22,218 nt of DNA from Candidatus Saccharimonadota bacterium (lineage in GTDB: Bacteria; Patescibacteriota; Saccharimonadia; Saccharimonadales; SZUA-47), in the NCBI GenBank assembly GCA_003231925.1, contig QIKK01000046.1, forward strand, positions 1 through 22,218. Reading direction: 5' to 3'. Positions 6,643-13,931 of this stretch are shown piece by piece. How positions within the stretch are numbered: the first letter of the stretch is position 1; every line of letters starts with the position of its first letter. A program made the position numbers and the translations under genes. The notes under the pieces were generated by a model. The model had not been told where the DNA came from and did not search any database. It worked only from the letters and a program-made list of their open reading frames with translations.

Positions 6643-7725
6643 ATGAATAATACTTTTACCTTGAATTCTAGTTTTGGAAAGTATGCCAGGAGCGGAGTTT
6701 TGCATACCAGATGCGGTGATGTTCAAACGCCAACGTTTATGCCAGATGGTACAAGGGGTGCCGTCAAGGGGCTTACCCCGCAACAAGTGGTAGGTACTGG
6801 CGTTGCTATAGTGCTTGCTAATACCTATCATTTACATCTAAATCCTGGCGAGGAAATTATTAAAAACCTCGGAGGGCTACACCTATTTACTAATAGAAAA
6901 GGACCGATATTAACTGATTCTGGAGGGTTTCAAGTATTTTCTCTTGATAAACATGCCAAAGTTAGCGAACAAGGAGTTGAGTTCAAAGACCCTAGCAACG
7001 GTAATAAATATTTTATTACCCCAGAGAAATCTATTCAGATTCAATTAGATCTTGGGGCCGACATAATTATTGCCTTTGATCATCTTATTGGGCTACAAAA
7101 TAGCAATCCAAAAGACGTAGAAGACGCATTCTCTAGAACCCATCGGTGGTTAGACCGTTGTATTGTAGAGTTTAAAAGACTTACTAAAGGACTGTCTAAG
7201 AACAATAGGCCTTTATTATTTGGTGTCGTTCAAGGTGGTCTAGATACCAAGTTACGTAAAAAAAGCCTAACTCTTGTTCAAGAAAGTGAAGTTGACGGAA
7301 TTGCAATCGGAGGTCTATCAGTTGGCGAGACAAGGGAGGAGATGGCTATAATCCTGCGTGAACTTGCACCCCGCTATGATGTCAGTAAGCCTCGGTTTTT
7401 ATTAGGGGTAGGTACTCCTGAAGATCTAAGAATAGCAGTCGATAATGGTATAGATATGCTGGATTGTGTATTACCAACTAGGAATGCTCGGCACGGTGTT
7501 GTATGGGCTACAAACGACCAAAAAACTCACTTAACTAATAATAAATTTAGTAAGGACAAAGGTGTTATCGAAGAAGGATGTGATTGCTATACTTGCAAAA
7601 GTGGCTTTTCTAGGGCTTTTTTGCGACATCAGTTTAAAGTAGGGGACCCATTGGCTGGGACGCTAGCGTCAATACATAACCTTCGTTATATGATGCGAAT
7701 TTGCGAAATGCTACAGAAAAAATAA
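6643..7725 (+). CDS. tgt: queuine/preQ1 tRNA-ribosyltransferase
   Basis: This 360-residue enzyme exchanges guanine-34 in GUN anticodons for preQ1. Landmarks (numbered from the ATG at 6643) are 'ILTDSGGFQVFSL' with the general acid/base Asp92, 'GVVQGG' near 195-200 and 'GGLSVGE' near 224-230. The nucleophile region is 'DMLDCVLPTRNARHG' with Asp274. The zinc site is C313-x-C315-x2-C318 and H345. The length is close to the family's usual 370-380. The target tRNA-Asp(GTC) is encoded in this window. No preQ1 synthesis genes are seen here, so the base may be salvaged or made elsewhere. The start was set by the extended -10 promoter 11 bases upstream. Confidence 0.95.
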   Translation: MNNTFTLNSSFGKYARSGVLHTRCGDVQTPTFMPDGTRGAVKGLTPQQVVGTGVAIVLANTYHLHLNPGEEIIKNLGGLHLFTNRKGPILTDSGGFQVFSLDKHAKVSEQGVEFKDPSNGNKYFITPEKSIQIQLDLGADIIIAFDHLIGLQNSNPKDVEDAFSRTHRWLDRCIVEFKRLTKGLSKNNRPLLFGVVQGGLDTKLRKKSLTLVQESEVDGIAIGGLSVGETREEMAIILRELAPRYDVSKPRFLLGVGTPEDLRIAVDNGIDMLDCVLPTRNARHGVVWATNDQKTHLTNNKFSKDKGVIEEGCDCYTCKSGFSRAFLRHQFKVGDPLAGTLASIHNLRYMMRICEMLQKK

Positions 7726-7755
7726 AAATATCGAAATACTGGCACTAATTATAAA

Positions 7756-7832
7756 TGGTGGATCCGGAGGGACTTGAACCCCCGACTTCGTCAACGTCAA
7801 TGACGCGCTCTAGCCAGCTGAGCTACGGATCC
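7756..7832 (-). tRNA. tRNA-Val(GAC)
   Basis: On the minus strand the acceptor GGATCCG pairs with CGGATCC. The anticodon stem CGTCA/TGACG carries the loop TTGACGT (GAC). The T-arm GGGGG-TTCAAGT-CCCTC is present, the discriminator is A and CCA is encoded. Confidence 0.95.
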
Positions 7833-7857
7833 AAAGAATATAGAATACACTATTGCG

Positions 7858-7886
7858 AGTATACCTTTTTAAGGTGTTCTCTGCAA
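7858..7886 (-). promoter_or_regulatory. promoter of tRNA-Val
   Basis: On the minus strand TTGCAG (7886-7881) and TATACT (7863-7858) are separated by 17 bases. Confidence 0.65.
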
Positions 7887-7929
7887 TATTATAGAAATCT
7901 TATATCGCTTATGATATATTTCTACTTAC

Positions 7930-7941
7930 CCACATATGTGG
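7930..7941. repeat. 12-bp palindrome CCACATATGTGG
   Basis: A perfect inverted repeat lies about 45 bases upstream of the promoter at 7981. TACTT and AAGTA flank it as outer arms. It could be an operator for the unit at 7981 or for tRNA-Val; no regulator can be named. Confidence 0.4.
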
Positions 7942-7980
7942 AAAAATAAGTAAAAATTTACTAGCATTATAGTACCAGTA

Positions 7981-7989
7981 TGCTATTAT
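7981..7989 (+). promoter_or_regulatory. extended -10 promoter (TGCTATTAT)
   Basis: TG-c-TATTAT predicts transcription from about 7996. No start codon follows; a terminator lies about 75 bases on. Confidence 0.55.
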
Positions 7990-7995
7990 GTGTTT

Positions 7996-8076
7996 GTAGG
8001 AAGAGTTTTGGGAGAGGTTTTACCGCTCCAAATCAATCAACATCGTGTCTATTTGCGAGAGGGCACGATGTTTTTA
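7996..8076 (+). ncRNA. candidate small RNA of about 80 nt
   Basis: Between an extended -10 promoter and a terminator lies an 80-base stretch with no reading frame. It has a compact hairpin at 8007-8032: GGAG/CTCC and GGT/ACC stacked, a 3-base loop, and outer TTT/AAA. A single-stranded AATCAATCAA follows, then the terminator stem CATCGTG/CACGATG (8041-8047 with 8064-8070) and TTTTT. No known RNA family is recognised. It ends 60 bases before the thrS promoter, so it is a separate unit or an upstream attenuator. Confidence 0.45.
8039..8075 (+). terminator. terminator of the candidate small RNA
   Basis: AACATCGTG pairs with CACGATGTT around a 16-base loop. The run of T at 8071-8075 follows. Confidence 0.65.
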
Positions 8077-8135
8077 TATTTTACGACCTAGTCGGCTTTA
8101 TATATTGGGTAATTCCAAGTGTCTTTTTAATTTAA

Positions 8136-8144
8136 TGCTATACT
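8136..8144 (+). promoter_or_regulatory. thrS: extended -10 promoter (TGCTATACT) of the thrS leader
   Basis: TG-c-TATACT predicts transcription from about 8151, about 180 bases before the thrS start. That leaves room for the T-box leader. Confidence 0.65.
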
Positions 8145-8150
8145 TAATAA

Positions 8151-8320
8151 TGAGCATTGATATGGATTCACCAACCATAGAGCTCCGTTTGACGAAGTGA
8201 GCGTACGATAACGTGGACCAAAGAGTAAAAGATTTCGGTGGAACCTCCGCTTTAAATGCGGACCGAAACGCACTATTTAAGCAGGATTATCCCTCAGAAG
8301 TGCGTTTTTTATTTAAAACT
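8151..8320 (+). promoter_or_regulatory. T-box leader of thrS (short Stem I, specifier ACC)
   Basis: A hairpin TATGG/CCATA (8161-8179) shows the threonine codon ACC (8170-8172), followed by A, in a 9-base loop. It resembles the ultrashort Stem I of some actinobacterial T-boxes. The antiterminator pairs TTTCGG (8233-8238) with CCGAAA (8263-8268) and TCCGC (8246-8250) with GCGGA (8258-8262). Between these helices is the 7-base bulge TGGAACC (8239-8245), matching the T-box consensus UGGNACC. TGGA complements a tRNA 3' end TCCA, and tRNA-Thr at 3500-3575 has discriminator T. A terminator stem, 8266-8274 with 8299-8307 followed by T residues, reuses AAA 8266-8268, so the two folds exclude each other. 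Uncharged tRNA-Thr should therefore allow read-through into thrS. Confidence 0.87.
8266..8310 (+). terminator. regulated terminator of the thrS T-box
   Basis: The 9-bp stem AAACGCACT/AGTGCGTTT encloses a 24-base loop with a run of T to 8310. It competes with the antiterminator through bases 8266-8268. Confidence 0.8.
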
Positions 8321-8333
8321 AGGAGCGACTAAA

Positions 8334-10187
8334 ATGTCACAAGAAACCACTACCAATAATGATTTAAAAGCCCTTAGGCACTCTACGGCTCATATCATGG
8401 CCACCGCTATAACGACTCTATGGCCAGAGGCTAAATTGGGTGTCGGTCCGGTAGTAGAAAATGGATTTTACTACGATGTCGACGTACCCAATACGACAAT
8501 TTCTGAGGACGATTTTGAAAAAATTGAAAAAGAAATGCAAAAAATAATTTCTCAAAATCAAAAATTTGAGAAAACAGAGATGCCAATTGATTCTGCAATT
8601 AAGTGGGCACGAAGGGCTAATCAACCCTATAAAGAGGAATTACTAAATGATTTAAAGCGTTCCGGCACTACAGTAGCACAGGAACTGACCCCAGTAGAAA
8701 TGGGGACGTTATCAGAAGGGAGCTCAAAGATAAATACGGTGAGTTTCTACACTAATGGTGCCTTTACGGATCTGTGCAGGGGGCCACACGTAGAACATAC
8801 TGGTATGGTCGGGGCTTTCAAGTTGATGAGAGTTGCAGGGGCTTATTGGCGTGGGAATGAAAAAAACCCTCAAATGCAACGATTATACGGGGTTGCATTT
8901 AAAACTACGGAAGAACTTAAAAAATACGTTAACATGCTCAAAGAAGCAAAACTGCGTAATCACCGAAAAATTGGCAAGGAATTAGATCTGTTTCTATTCT
9001 CTGACCTGGTCGGTTCTGGGTTGCCAATCTTTACTCCTCGGGGCACAGTTTTAAGAGAAGAATTGATAGGATTCAGTAATATTTTACGTGAAGAAAGGGG
9101 TTTTCAAAAAGTATGGACGCCCCATATGACTAAAAAAAGTTTGTATGAGACAAGTGGTCACTGGGAAAAATTTGGTGACGAGTTGTTTCTAATCAAGAGC
9201 CAGGAGACCAAAGATGAGCTGGTTTTAAAACCTATGAATTGCCCGCATCATACAAGAATTTATGCCTCTCGGAAGAGGAGCTATAAAGATTTACCATTAC
9301 GATATTTAGAAACGGCAACAGTCTATAGAGATGAAAAAAGTGGTGAATTGGTTGGTCTAAGTAGGGTTAGGTCAGTAACTCAAGATGATAGTCATGTTTT
9401 TTGTCGTCCAGATCAAATAATGGACGAAATAGGTAATCTTCTCAGTGCCGCTCAGGAGCTCTATAACACTGTTAATATGAAACTACGAGTGCGTTTATCT
9501 TATCGGGATACAACGGATGCTTATTTAGGTGATAAAAAACTATGGGAATCTGCTCAAGAACAGCTTAAAGAGGCTGTTGTAAAGAGTAAATTAGACTACT
9601 ATGAAGAAAAGGGTGAAGCGGCTTTTTACGGTCCAAAGATTGACTTCATGGCAACCGATGCAATTGGTAGAGAACACCAAGTGGCGACAGTCCAATTGGA
9701 TTTCGTGCAACCAGATAGATTTGGGTTAGAGTTTACCAACTCAGAGGGGCAAGCTAAGCAACCAATCATGATACACTCGGCTTTATTAGGATCTATCGAG
9801 AGATTCCTGAGTCTATATATTGAACATACTGCTGGAAAATTTCCTGTTTGGTTGGCGCCAGAACAGGTTAGAATTATTACCGTAAATCAAGAGCCTAACA
9901 CTCTAGACATGGCAGATGAAATTACTAAGATAGCAAAAAAATGGAGTGTAAGACTATCCGTTGATAATAATAACGAATCTGTTGGTAAGAAGATTCGTTT
10001 AGCTGAGATTGCCAAAATCCCATACGTGCTAGTGATAGGTGAAAAAGAAATTGCTAACGGGATAGTAACTCCAAGAATACGTAAAGATATAGAGGTTATA
10101 GCGGCACATCCAGAACTCCATTACGAACAGTTTATAAAAACCGTACGGAACGAAGCATTATCAAGGGTAGGTAAATCCAGTCTGTAG
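8334..10187 (+). CDS. thrS: threonyl-tRNA synthetase lacking the TGS domain
   Basis: This class II synthetase of 617 residues charges tRNA-Thr. The start is the ATG at 8334, 8 bases after AGGAG (8321-8325). An in-frame ATG at 8256 lies inside the T-box antiterminator loop and is rejected. The protein opens directly at the editing domain ('LRHSTAH' near residues 14-20, 'DLCRGPH' near 150-156). The roughly 60-residue N-terminal TGS domain of the E. coli enzyme is missing. The catalytic domain follows: 'KPMNCPHH' (zinc Cys), motif 2 'RYLETATVYRDE', 'TQDDSHVFC', the zinc His in 'IMIHSALLGS', and motif 3 'GSIERFL'. The C-terminal anticodon-binding domain ends the chain. Expression is controlled by the T-box. 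The ATL and miaA genes follow closely. Confidence 0.96.
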   Translation: MSQETTTNNDLKALRHSTAHIMATAITTLWPEAKLGVGPVVENGFYYDVDVPNTTISEDDFEKIEKEMQKIISQNQKFEKTEMPIDSAIKWARRANQPYKEELLNDLKRSGTTVAQELTPVEMGTLSEGSSKINTVSFYTNGAFTDLCRGPHVEHTGMVGAFKLMRVAGAYWRGNEKNPQMQRLYGVAFKTTEELKKYVNMLKEAKLRNHRKIGKELDLFLFSDLVGSGLPIFTPRGTVLREELIGFSNILREERGFQKVWTPHMTKKSLYETSGHWEKFGDELFLIKSQETKDELVLKPMNCPHHTRIYASRKRSYKDLPLRYLETATVYRDEKSGELVGLSRVRSVTQDDSHVFCRPDQIMDEIGNLLSAAQELYNTVNMKLRVRLSYRDTTDAYLGDKKLWESAQEQLKEAVVKSKLDYYEEKGEAAFYGPKIDFMATDAIGREHQVATVQLDFVQPDRFGLEFTNSEGQAKQPIMIHSALLGSIERFLSLYIEHTAGKFPVWLAPEQVRIITVNQEPNTLDMADEITKIAKKWSVRLSVDNNNESVGKKIRLAEIAKIPYVLVIGEKEIANGIVTPRIRKDIEVIAAHPELHYEQFIKTVRNEALSRVGKSSL

Positions 10188-10196
10188 GAATCTTAA

Positions 10197-10523
10197 ATGA
10201 AGGAGAAGGTAGAGCTACTGGTTGGACAAATACCTAAAAGAAGAGTGATGACGTACGGGCAGATTGCGGCATTAATAGGTAATCCCAGGGCAGCTAGAAT
10301 AGTAGGCGGGGTAGCCCATTATGGGAACAAGAAACTACCTTGGCATAGAGTTGTAAACAAGAAGGGTGGTCTTGCCAGTGGTTATCCAGGTGGTCGCAGG
10401 GCTCAAAAAGAATACTTAGAATTTGAAGGATATAAAATACTTGGTAAAGACGGGGATTACTGGGTTGATGTGGATAAGCTTATCTGGTGGCCTGATTTAG
10501 TGGGTGGAGAGAGCGGTAAATAG
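10197..10523 (+). CDS. alkyltransferase-like protein (ATL)
   Basis: This 108-residue protein matches the DNA-binding C-terminal domain of O6-alkylguanine-DNA alkyltransferase: 'RRVMTYGQIAALIGNPRAARIVGGV' has the helix-turn-helix and the Arg finger (split: RRVMTYGQIA 15-24, NPRAARIVGGV 29-39). The active-site PCHR is PWHR here (Trp49), so it cannot accept alkyl groups. ATL proteins with this change bind O6-alkylguanine, bend the DNA and pass the lesion to nucleotide excision repair. 'GLASGYPGG' near 58-66 is typical of the family. It starts 9 bases after thrS and overlaps or abuts miaA, so the three form an operon. Confidence 0.9.
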   Translation: MKEKVELLVGQIPKRRVMTYGQIAALIGNPRAARIVGGVAHYGNKKLPWHRVVNKKGGLASGYPGGRRAQKEYLEFEGYKILGKDGDYWVDVDKLIWWPDLVGGESGK

Positions 10524-11412
10524 GGTGGTAGCTACTCTGACTGCCAATTATAGCTCCTTAGCTACTATTTTTATTGTAGGTCCTACAGCAAGTGGTAAAA
10601 GTGATTTAGCTATGGACCTAGCGAGGGCTCTGGGAGGTGAGATTATAGCTGCAGATTCTCAGACTATAAGAAGGGGTTTAGATATAGGTACAGCTAAGCC
10701 TTCCAAGAAAGACCAACAAGAAATACGCCACCATTTGATAGATATAGTCGGCCTACGTGACGCTTTTAGTGTTGCGGACTTTAAAGAACGAGCCCTAAAA
10801 GCACTGAAAGACATTAAAAGTAGGGGGAAGCTACCAATAATTGTTGGTGGAACAGGTCTGTATATTGATTCACTATTTTTTAACTACGACCTACAAAAAA
10901 CTTCCGACCAAGAGAGATCCGACCTTAACAAAAAATCAATACCAGAGCTACAAAAGATTATTAAAAAATTAGAGTATAAATTACCCATAAATCAACAAAA
11001 TCCAAGACATTTAATAGGGGTAATTATGCGTAAAGGTAAAAAACCTAAAAATAATACACCAATACACGGAGCATTAATTTATGGGGTTATATCTACAGAC
11101 CAGCAACTAAAAGGTCGTATAAAAAGACGAATAGACATTATGTATAAAAAAGGCTTAGTTAAAGAAGTAACCAAACTTTTAGAAAAGGACAAAAAGTCTG
11201 TAAGTAAGGTTGACGCTATTTGTTATTCAATAGTGGAACGTTATATAGATGGTAAGATTACTCTCGAACAAGCTAAAGAAGAGCATATGACTGCAGAGTG
11301 GCACTATGCCCGTAAGCAAAAATCATGGTTCAGACGCAATCCCTATATTAAATGGATTAATAATAAGCCAGAAGAAATCGAACAAATAATAAAAGAATTA
11401 AATAGCATTTGA
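10504..11412 (+). CDS. miaA: tRNA dimethylallyltransferase
   Basis: This 302-residue enzyme adds a dimethylallyl group to A37 of tRNAs reading UNN codons. The P-loop 'GPTASGKS' (26-33), 'ADSQTIRRGLDIGTAKPS' landmarks (ADSQ near 51-54, DIGTAKP near 61-67), 'HHLIDI' and 'VGGTGLYIDSL' are diagnostic. The C-terminal 'QKSWFRRNP' is also typical. The start is uncertain: GTG at 10504 overlaps the ATL gene by 20 bases, while GTG at 10525 starts one base after the ATL stop; neither has a good ribosome binding site. The stop is TGA, which argues against a recoded UGA in this organism. It is last or near last in the thrS operon. Confidence 0.94.
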   Translation: MERAVNRVVATLTANYSSLATIFIVGPTASGKSDLAMDLARALGGEIIAADSQTIRRGLDIGTAKPSKKDQQEIRHHLIDIVGLRDAFSVADFKERALKALKDIKSRGKLPIIVGGTGLYIDSLFFNYDLQKTSDQERSDLNKKSIPELQKIIKKLEYKLPINQQNPRHLIGVIMRKGKKPKNNTPIHGALIYGVISTDQQLKGRIKRRIDIMYKKGLVKEVTKLLEKDKKSVSKVDAICYSIVERYIDGKITLEQAKEEHMTAEWHYARKQKSWFRRNPYIKWINNKPEEIEQIIKELNSI

Positions 11413-11450
11413 ACAAATCTGATACAATGTAGCTAAAGTAGAAAGGTAAT

Positions 11451-12137
11451 ATGATAGATCAGCTTTTTGGTTCAAAAACTCGTGCAAAGCTTCTAAAGCT
11501 TTTCTTTAGTAATCCTAATAGGGCTTTTTATGTACGTGAAATAACACGTAAGGTAGAAGAACAAATAAATTCTGTGAGGAGAGAGCTAGCAAATTTGCTT
11601 TCTCTGGGTTTGATTACGTCAGATAGCACCAAACATAAGTTATATTACGAGGTTAACCAAACTTATGAGCATTATGATGCACTAAGAAGTATGTTTTCTG
11701 AGGTTAAGATAGAAAAAGAAAGTTCTAAAATAGAATTAGACAAGAAGACTTTCAAGGATAAAACTGGCAAAAAACGAAATCTCTCCAAGGCAGAAGGTAC
11801 TAATCCCAAAGACAAACAAGACGACGGTATCGCTTTACCTGAAGCACAACACTGGCAAAGGGCTGGGAATATCGATGGCATAGCGTATAGTGGAGTATTT
11901 ACTAGAGATTATTCTACGGGTGTAGACGTTCTAGTGATAGGTGATGCAATCCAGTCCAAGATAGAATCTGTTATTGCAGATCTTGAAAAAGAGAAGAATA
12001 AAGAACTTAAATATGCCATCATTAGCTCTGAAGAATGGCTATATAGAAAACAGGTTCATGACAAGTTTTGGTTACAATTTTTGTCATCTAAAAAACAAAT
12101 TGTACTGGACAAGGCTAACATTTTTGTAAATAAATAG
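11451..12137 (+). CDS. winged-helix protein with degenerate nucleotidyltransferase-like domain
   Basis: This 228-residue protein has an N-terminal winged helix (about residues 1-75; 'GSKTRAKLLKLFF', 'FYVREITRKV', 'NSVRRELANLLSLGLI') like ArsR/MarR-type regulators. A charged linker rich in Lys and Glu (about 80-135) follows. The C-terminal domain (about 140-225), with 'GVFTRDYSTGVDVLVIGD', resembles the minimal nucleotidyltransferase fold of CPR regulators of this kind; the catalytic GS..D..D motif is not intact. A DNA-binding regulator is likely. GAAAGG lies 5 bases before the ATG. The MBL-fold gene follows after 8 bases, so the two probably work together. Confidence 0.72.
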   Translation: MIDQLFGSKTRAKLLKLFFSNPNRAFYVREITRKVEEQINSVRRELANLLSLGLITSDSTKHKLYYEVNQTYEHYDALRSMFSEVKIEKESSKIELDKKTFKDKTGKKRNLSKAEGTNPKDKQDDGIALPEAQHWQRAGNIDGIAYSGVFTRDYSTGVDVLVIGDAIQSKIESVIADLEKEKNKELKYAIISSEEWLYRKQVHDKFWLQFLSSKKQIVLDKANIFVNK

Positions 12138-12145
12138 GAGAAGAA

Positions 12146-12793
12146 ATGGAAATTGAATTTTTTGGTGCGAACTGTTTTCGAGTTAAGACAAAAATAACCT
12201 TTCTAGTGGTTGACGATAATTTGGATAAGCTCGGAGCAAAAAATATAACAAGAGATAAAGATACTTTGTTATTAACTAACAAAAACTTGAGGTCAGAAAA
12301 ACCAGTCAATAGCGCAATGCTTGTCCTAGATACAGCAGGAGAATTCGAGATAGGAGACGTCTCAATAAAAGCCATTCGAACTCGAGGACATATGGATGAC
12401 GAAGAAGAACATAATGCTACCGTTTATCAATTTAGGGCTAATGGTACTAGTGTGGTAGTTTTAGGTCACATTCATCCAAATTTGTCGACGGACATCTTAG
12501 AGCTAGTAAGTGGTACGGATGTGCTAATTTTACCAGTGGGCGGTAATGGATTTACGCTTGATGTTATTGGAGCGATGTCGGTGATTAAGCAAACTGAGCC
12601 AGAGGTTGTTATACCATCTTCATACAACCTACCAAATCTAAGATATGAAGTGCCAGTTGCATCTCTAGAGGAGTTTACAAAGGCCAGCTCACTATCTGTA
12701 GGCGACCCACAAGATTCTTATAAAGTTGGCGATATAAATCCGGAGCTTACTGGTCAAATAAAGGTGGTAATTCTCAACACTAAAAAAATCTAG
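12146..12793 (+). CDS. MBL-fold protein (UlaG-like) with incomplete metal site
   Basis: This 215-residue protein resembles UlaG-like Zn-dependent hydrolases of the metallo-beta-lactamase fold: it opens 'MEIEFFGANCFRVKTK', has 'GEFEIGDVSIKAI' (65-77), 'VVVLGHIH' (103-110), 'ADVLILPVGG'-type 'TDVLILPVGGNGFTLD' (124-139) and 'EPEVVIPSSYN'. The canonical HxHxDH motif is absent; only isolated histidines such as H82, H89, H108 and H110 remain. Many CPR relatives share this form, and activity is doubtful. AGGAG ends 6 bases before the ATG. It is paired with the winged-helix gene 8 bases upstream. Confidence 0.75.
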   Translation: MEIEFFGANCFRVKTKITFLVVDDNLDKLGAKNITRDKDTLLLTNKNLRSEKPVNSAMLVLDTAGEFEIGDVSIKAIRTRGHMDDEEEHNATVYQFRANGTSVVVLGHIHPNLSTDILELVSGTDVLILPVGGNGFTLDVIGAMSVIKQTEPEVVIPSSYNLPNLRYEVPVASLEEFTKASSLSVGDPQDSYKVGDINPELTGQIKVVILNTKKI

Positions 12794-12839
12794 GCTTCGT
12801 AGCGAGATTCTTTTTTGTAGATACTCCAACCGGAGAAAT
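12794..12839. terminator. terminator region between convergent genes
   Basis: A small hairpin (CTTCGTAG region, followed by TTTTTT at 12811-12816) ends the MBL gene. CTCC-AACC-GGAG near 12825-12836 may act for rpmB on the minus strand. Both stems are short. Confidence 0.4.
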
Positions 12840-13034
12840 TTATTTTTCCAATAAACCCTTTTTTTTGAGAGTTCTAAGAGCGCTGGTGCTTACTTTCATT
12901 CTTACTTTTTTACCATTGATGACAAGTGTCTTATTTTGAAGGTTTGGCTTCCATACTTTTTTAGTGTGACGTTGCGAAAAGCTGACGTTATTACCGTATT
13001 GTTTGCCTTTGCCTGTGATTTCACATTTTTTCAT
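12840..13034 (-). CDS. rpmB: 50S ribosomal protein L28
   Basis: This 64-residue protein begins 'MKKCEITGKGKQYGNNVSFS' and contains 'KKVWKPNLQ' and 'VSTSALRTLKKKG', the L28 signature. It is a structural protein of the large ribosomal subunit. The ATG at 13034 was chosen because L28 starts at MxKCxxTGK; in-frame codons upstream would add 19 foreign residues and lie in or before a TATTAT -10 box. It stands as a single-gene unit converging on the MBL gene. Confidence 0.96.
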   Translation of the reverse strand: MKKCEITGKGKQYGNNVSFSQRHTKKVWKPNLQNKTLVINGKKVRMKVSTSALRTLKKKGLLEK

Positions 13035-13127
13035 AGTTTTTCTCTGATTAGTTACTCGCAACATAATACTATTATTTATTACTTTGGTCAATCAGCTACT
13101 CTAACATCTCTATTGTGGGTAGCTAGA

Positions 13128-13136
13128 TGCTATACT
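13128..13136 (+). promoter_or_regulatory. extended -10 promoter (TGCTATACT) of the M50 protease
   Basis: TG-c-TATACT ends 13 bases before the ATG at 13150. The leader would be about 6 bases, without a Shine-Dalgarno sequence. Confidence 0.6.
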
Positions 13137-13149
13137 TGTCATATTAATT

Positions 13150-13761
13150 ATGATTGATTTTACACACATTCTTATTTTCTTAGCAGTTTTACTTGTCTCT
13201 GTTACTGTTCACGAAATGATGCATGGATATATTGCCTATCGTCTTGGCGATGACCTAGCTCATTCTAAGGGGCGGATTAGTTTAAATCCACTCGTACATA
13301 TAGATCCTTTTTTATCTATAATATTACCCGCAGTATTGTTATTGATGGGCCAACCGCCGATATTAGCTGCTAAGCCAGTACCAATAAACACCTCCAGTAT
13401 CCAAGGAGGAGATGCTGGGCTTGCCGTAGTTGGTATTGCTGGCCCATTGACCAACCTAGTGCTGGCATTTGTGACTGGAGCAATAATTAAGACCATAGTC
13501 CTCAATGGACTTGTTTTTGATACTATGCAATTAGCGGTATATATTAACGTGAGCCTGTTTGTGTTTAATATGTTGCCAATACCTCCCTTGGATGGATCCA
13601 GAGTCCTCTATTCAGTGGCTCCGTCACCAGTGCAGGCAATAATGAGACGCATGGAAAGTTTTGGCTTATTTGGACTAATCATAATTCTACTGCTTGCCTA
13701 TCCTGTCATTTCTCCCATTTTAGACACTACAAATAATTTTATATTACGTCTAGTCAGTTAA
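13150..13761 (+). CDS. M50 family site-2-type intramembrane metalloprotease
   Basis: This 203-residue membrane protein has the zinc motif HExxH (H21-E22-M-M-H25) in its first helix and the third ligand region 'NMLPIPPLDGSRVL' with Asp148. About four to five hydrophobic segments are seen (5-27, 55-72, 88-116, 127-145 and 170-190). No PDZ or CBS domain is present, so it is a minimal YwhC-like member. Site-2 proteases cut membrane-spanning regulators and leftover signal peptides. Its substrate cannot be read from the context. It has its own nearly leaderless promoter. Confidence 0.9.
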   Translation: MIDFTHILIFLAVLLVSVTVHEMMHGYIAYRLGDDLAHSKGRISLNPLVHIDPFLSIILPAVLLLMGQPPILAAKPVPINTSSIQGGDAGLAVVGIAGPLTNLVLAFVTGAIIKTIVLNGLVFDTMQLAVYINVSLFVFNMLPIPPLDGSRVLYSVAPSPVQAIMRRMESFGLFGLIIILLLAYPVISPILDTTNNFILRLVS

Positions 13762-13931
13762 ATTAGTGGCAATGTGGCTTGATAGCTATAATATATGATA
13801 TCGACCGTTCTAATTCTTGCTATTTTTTACAATAGTAAAGTGTAAGATTAGTTTAAGTGACTTGTTCGGTGGAAGTAATGTATGCTTAAGTAGTTTGTAA
13901 AAGAAAAAGTTAAATGTAGGTTTACGCTGGC

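Noticed and set aside
7755..7949. Reading frame of 64 residues starting 'MVDPEGLEPPTSSTSM' on the + strand
   Set aside because: It is the antisense reading of tRNA-Val; this kind of false protein is well known at tRNA genes.
8256..8333. Extra 26 codons at the start of thrS from the ATG at 8256
   Set aside because: The ATG is in the loop of the T-box antiterminator and has no ribosome site. AGGAG stands before the ATG at 8334.
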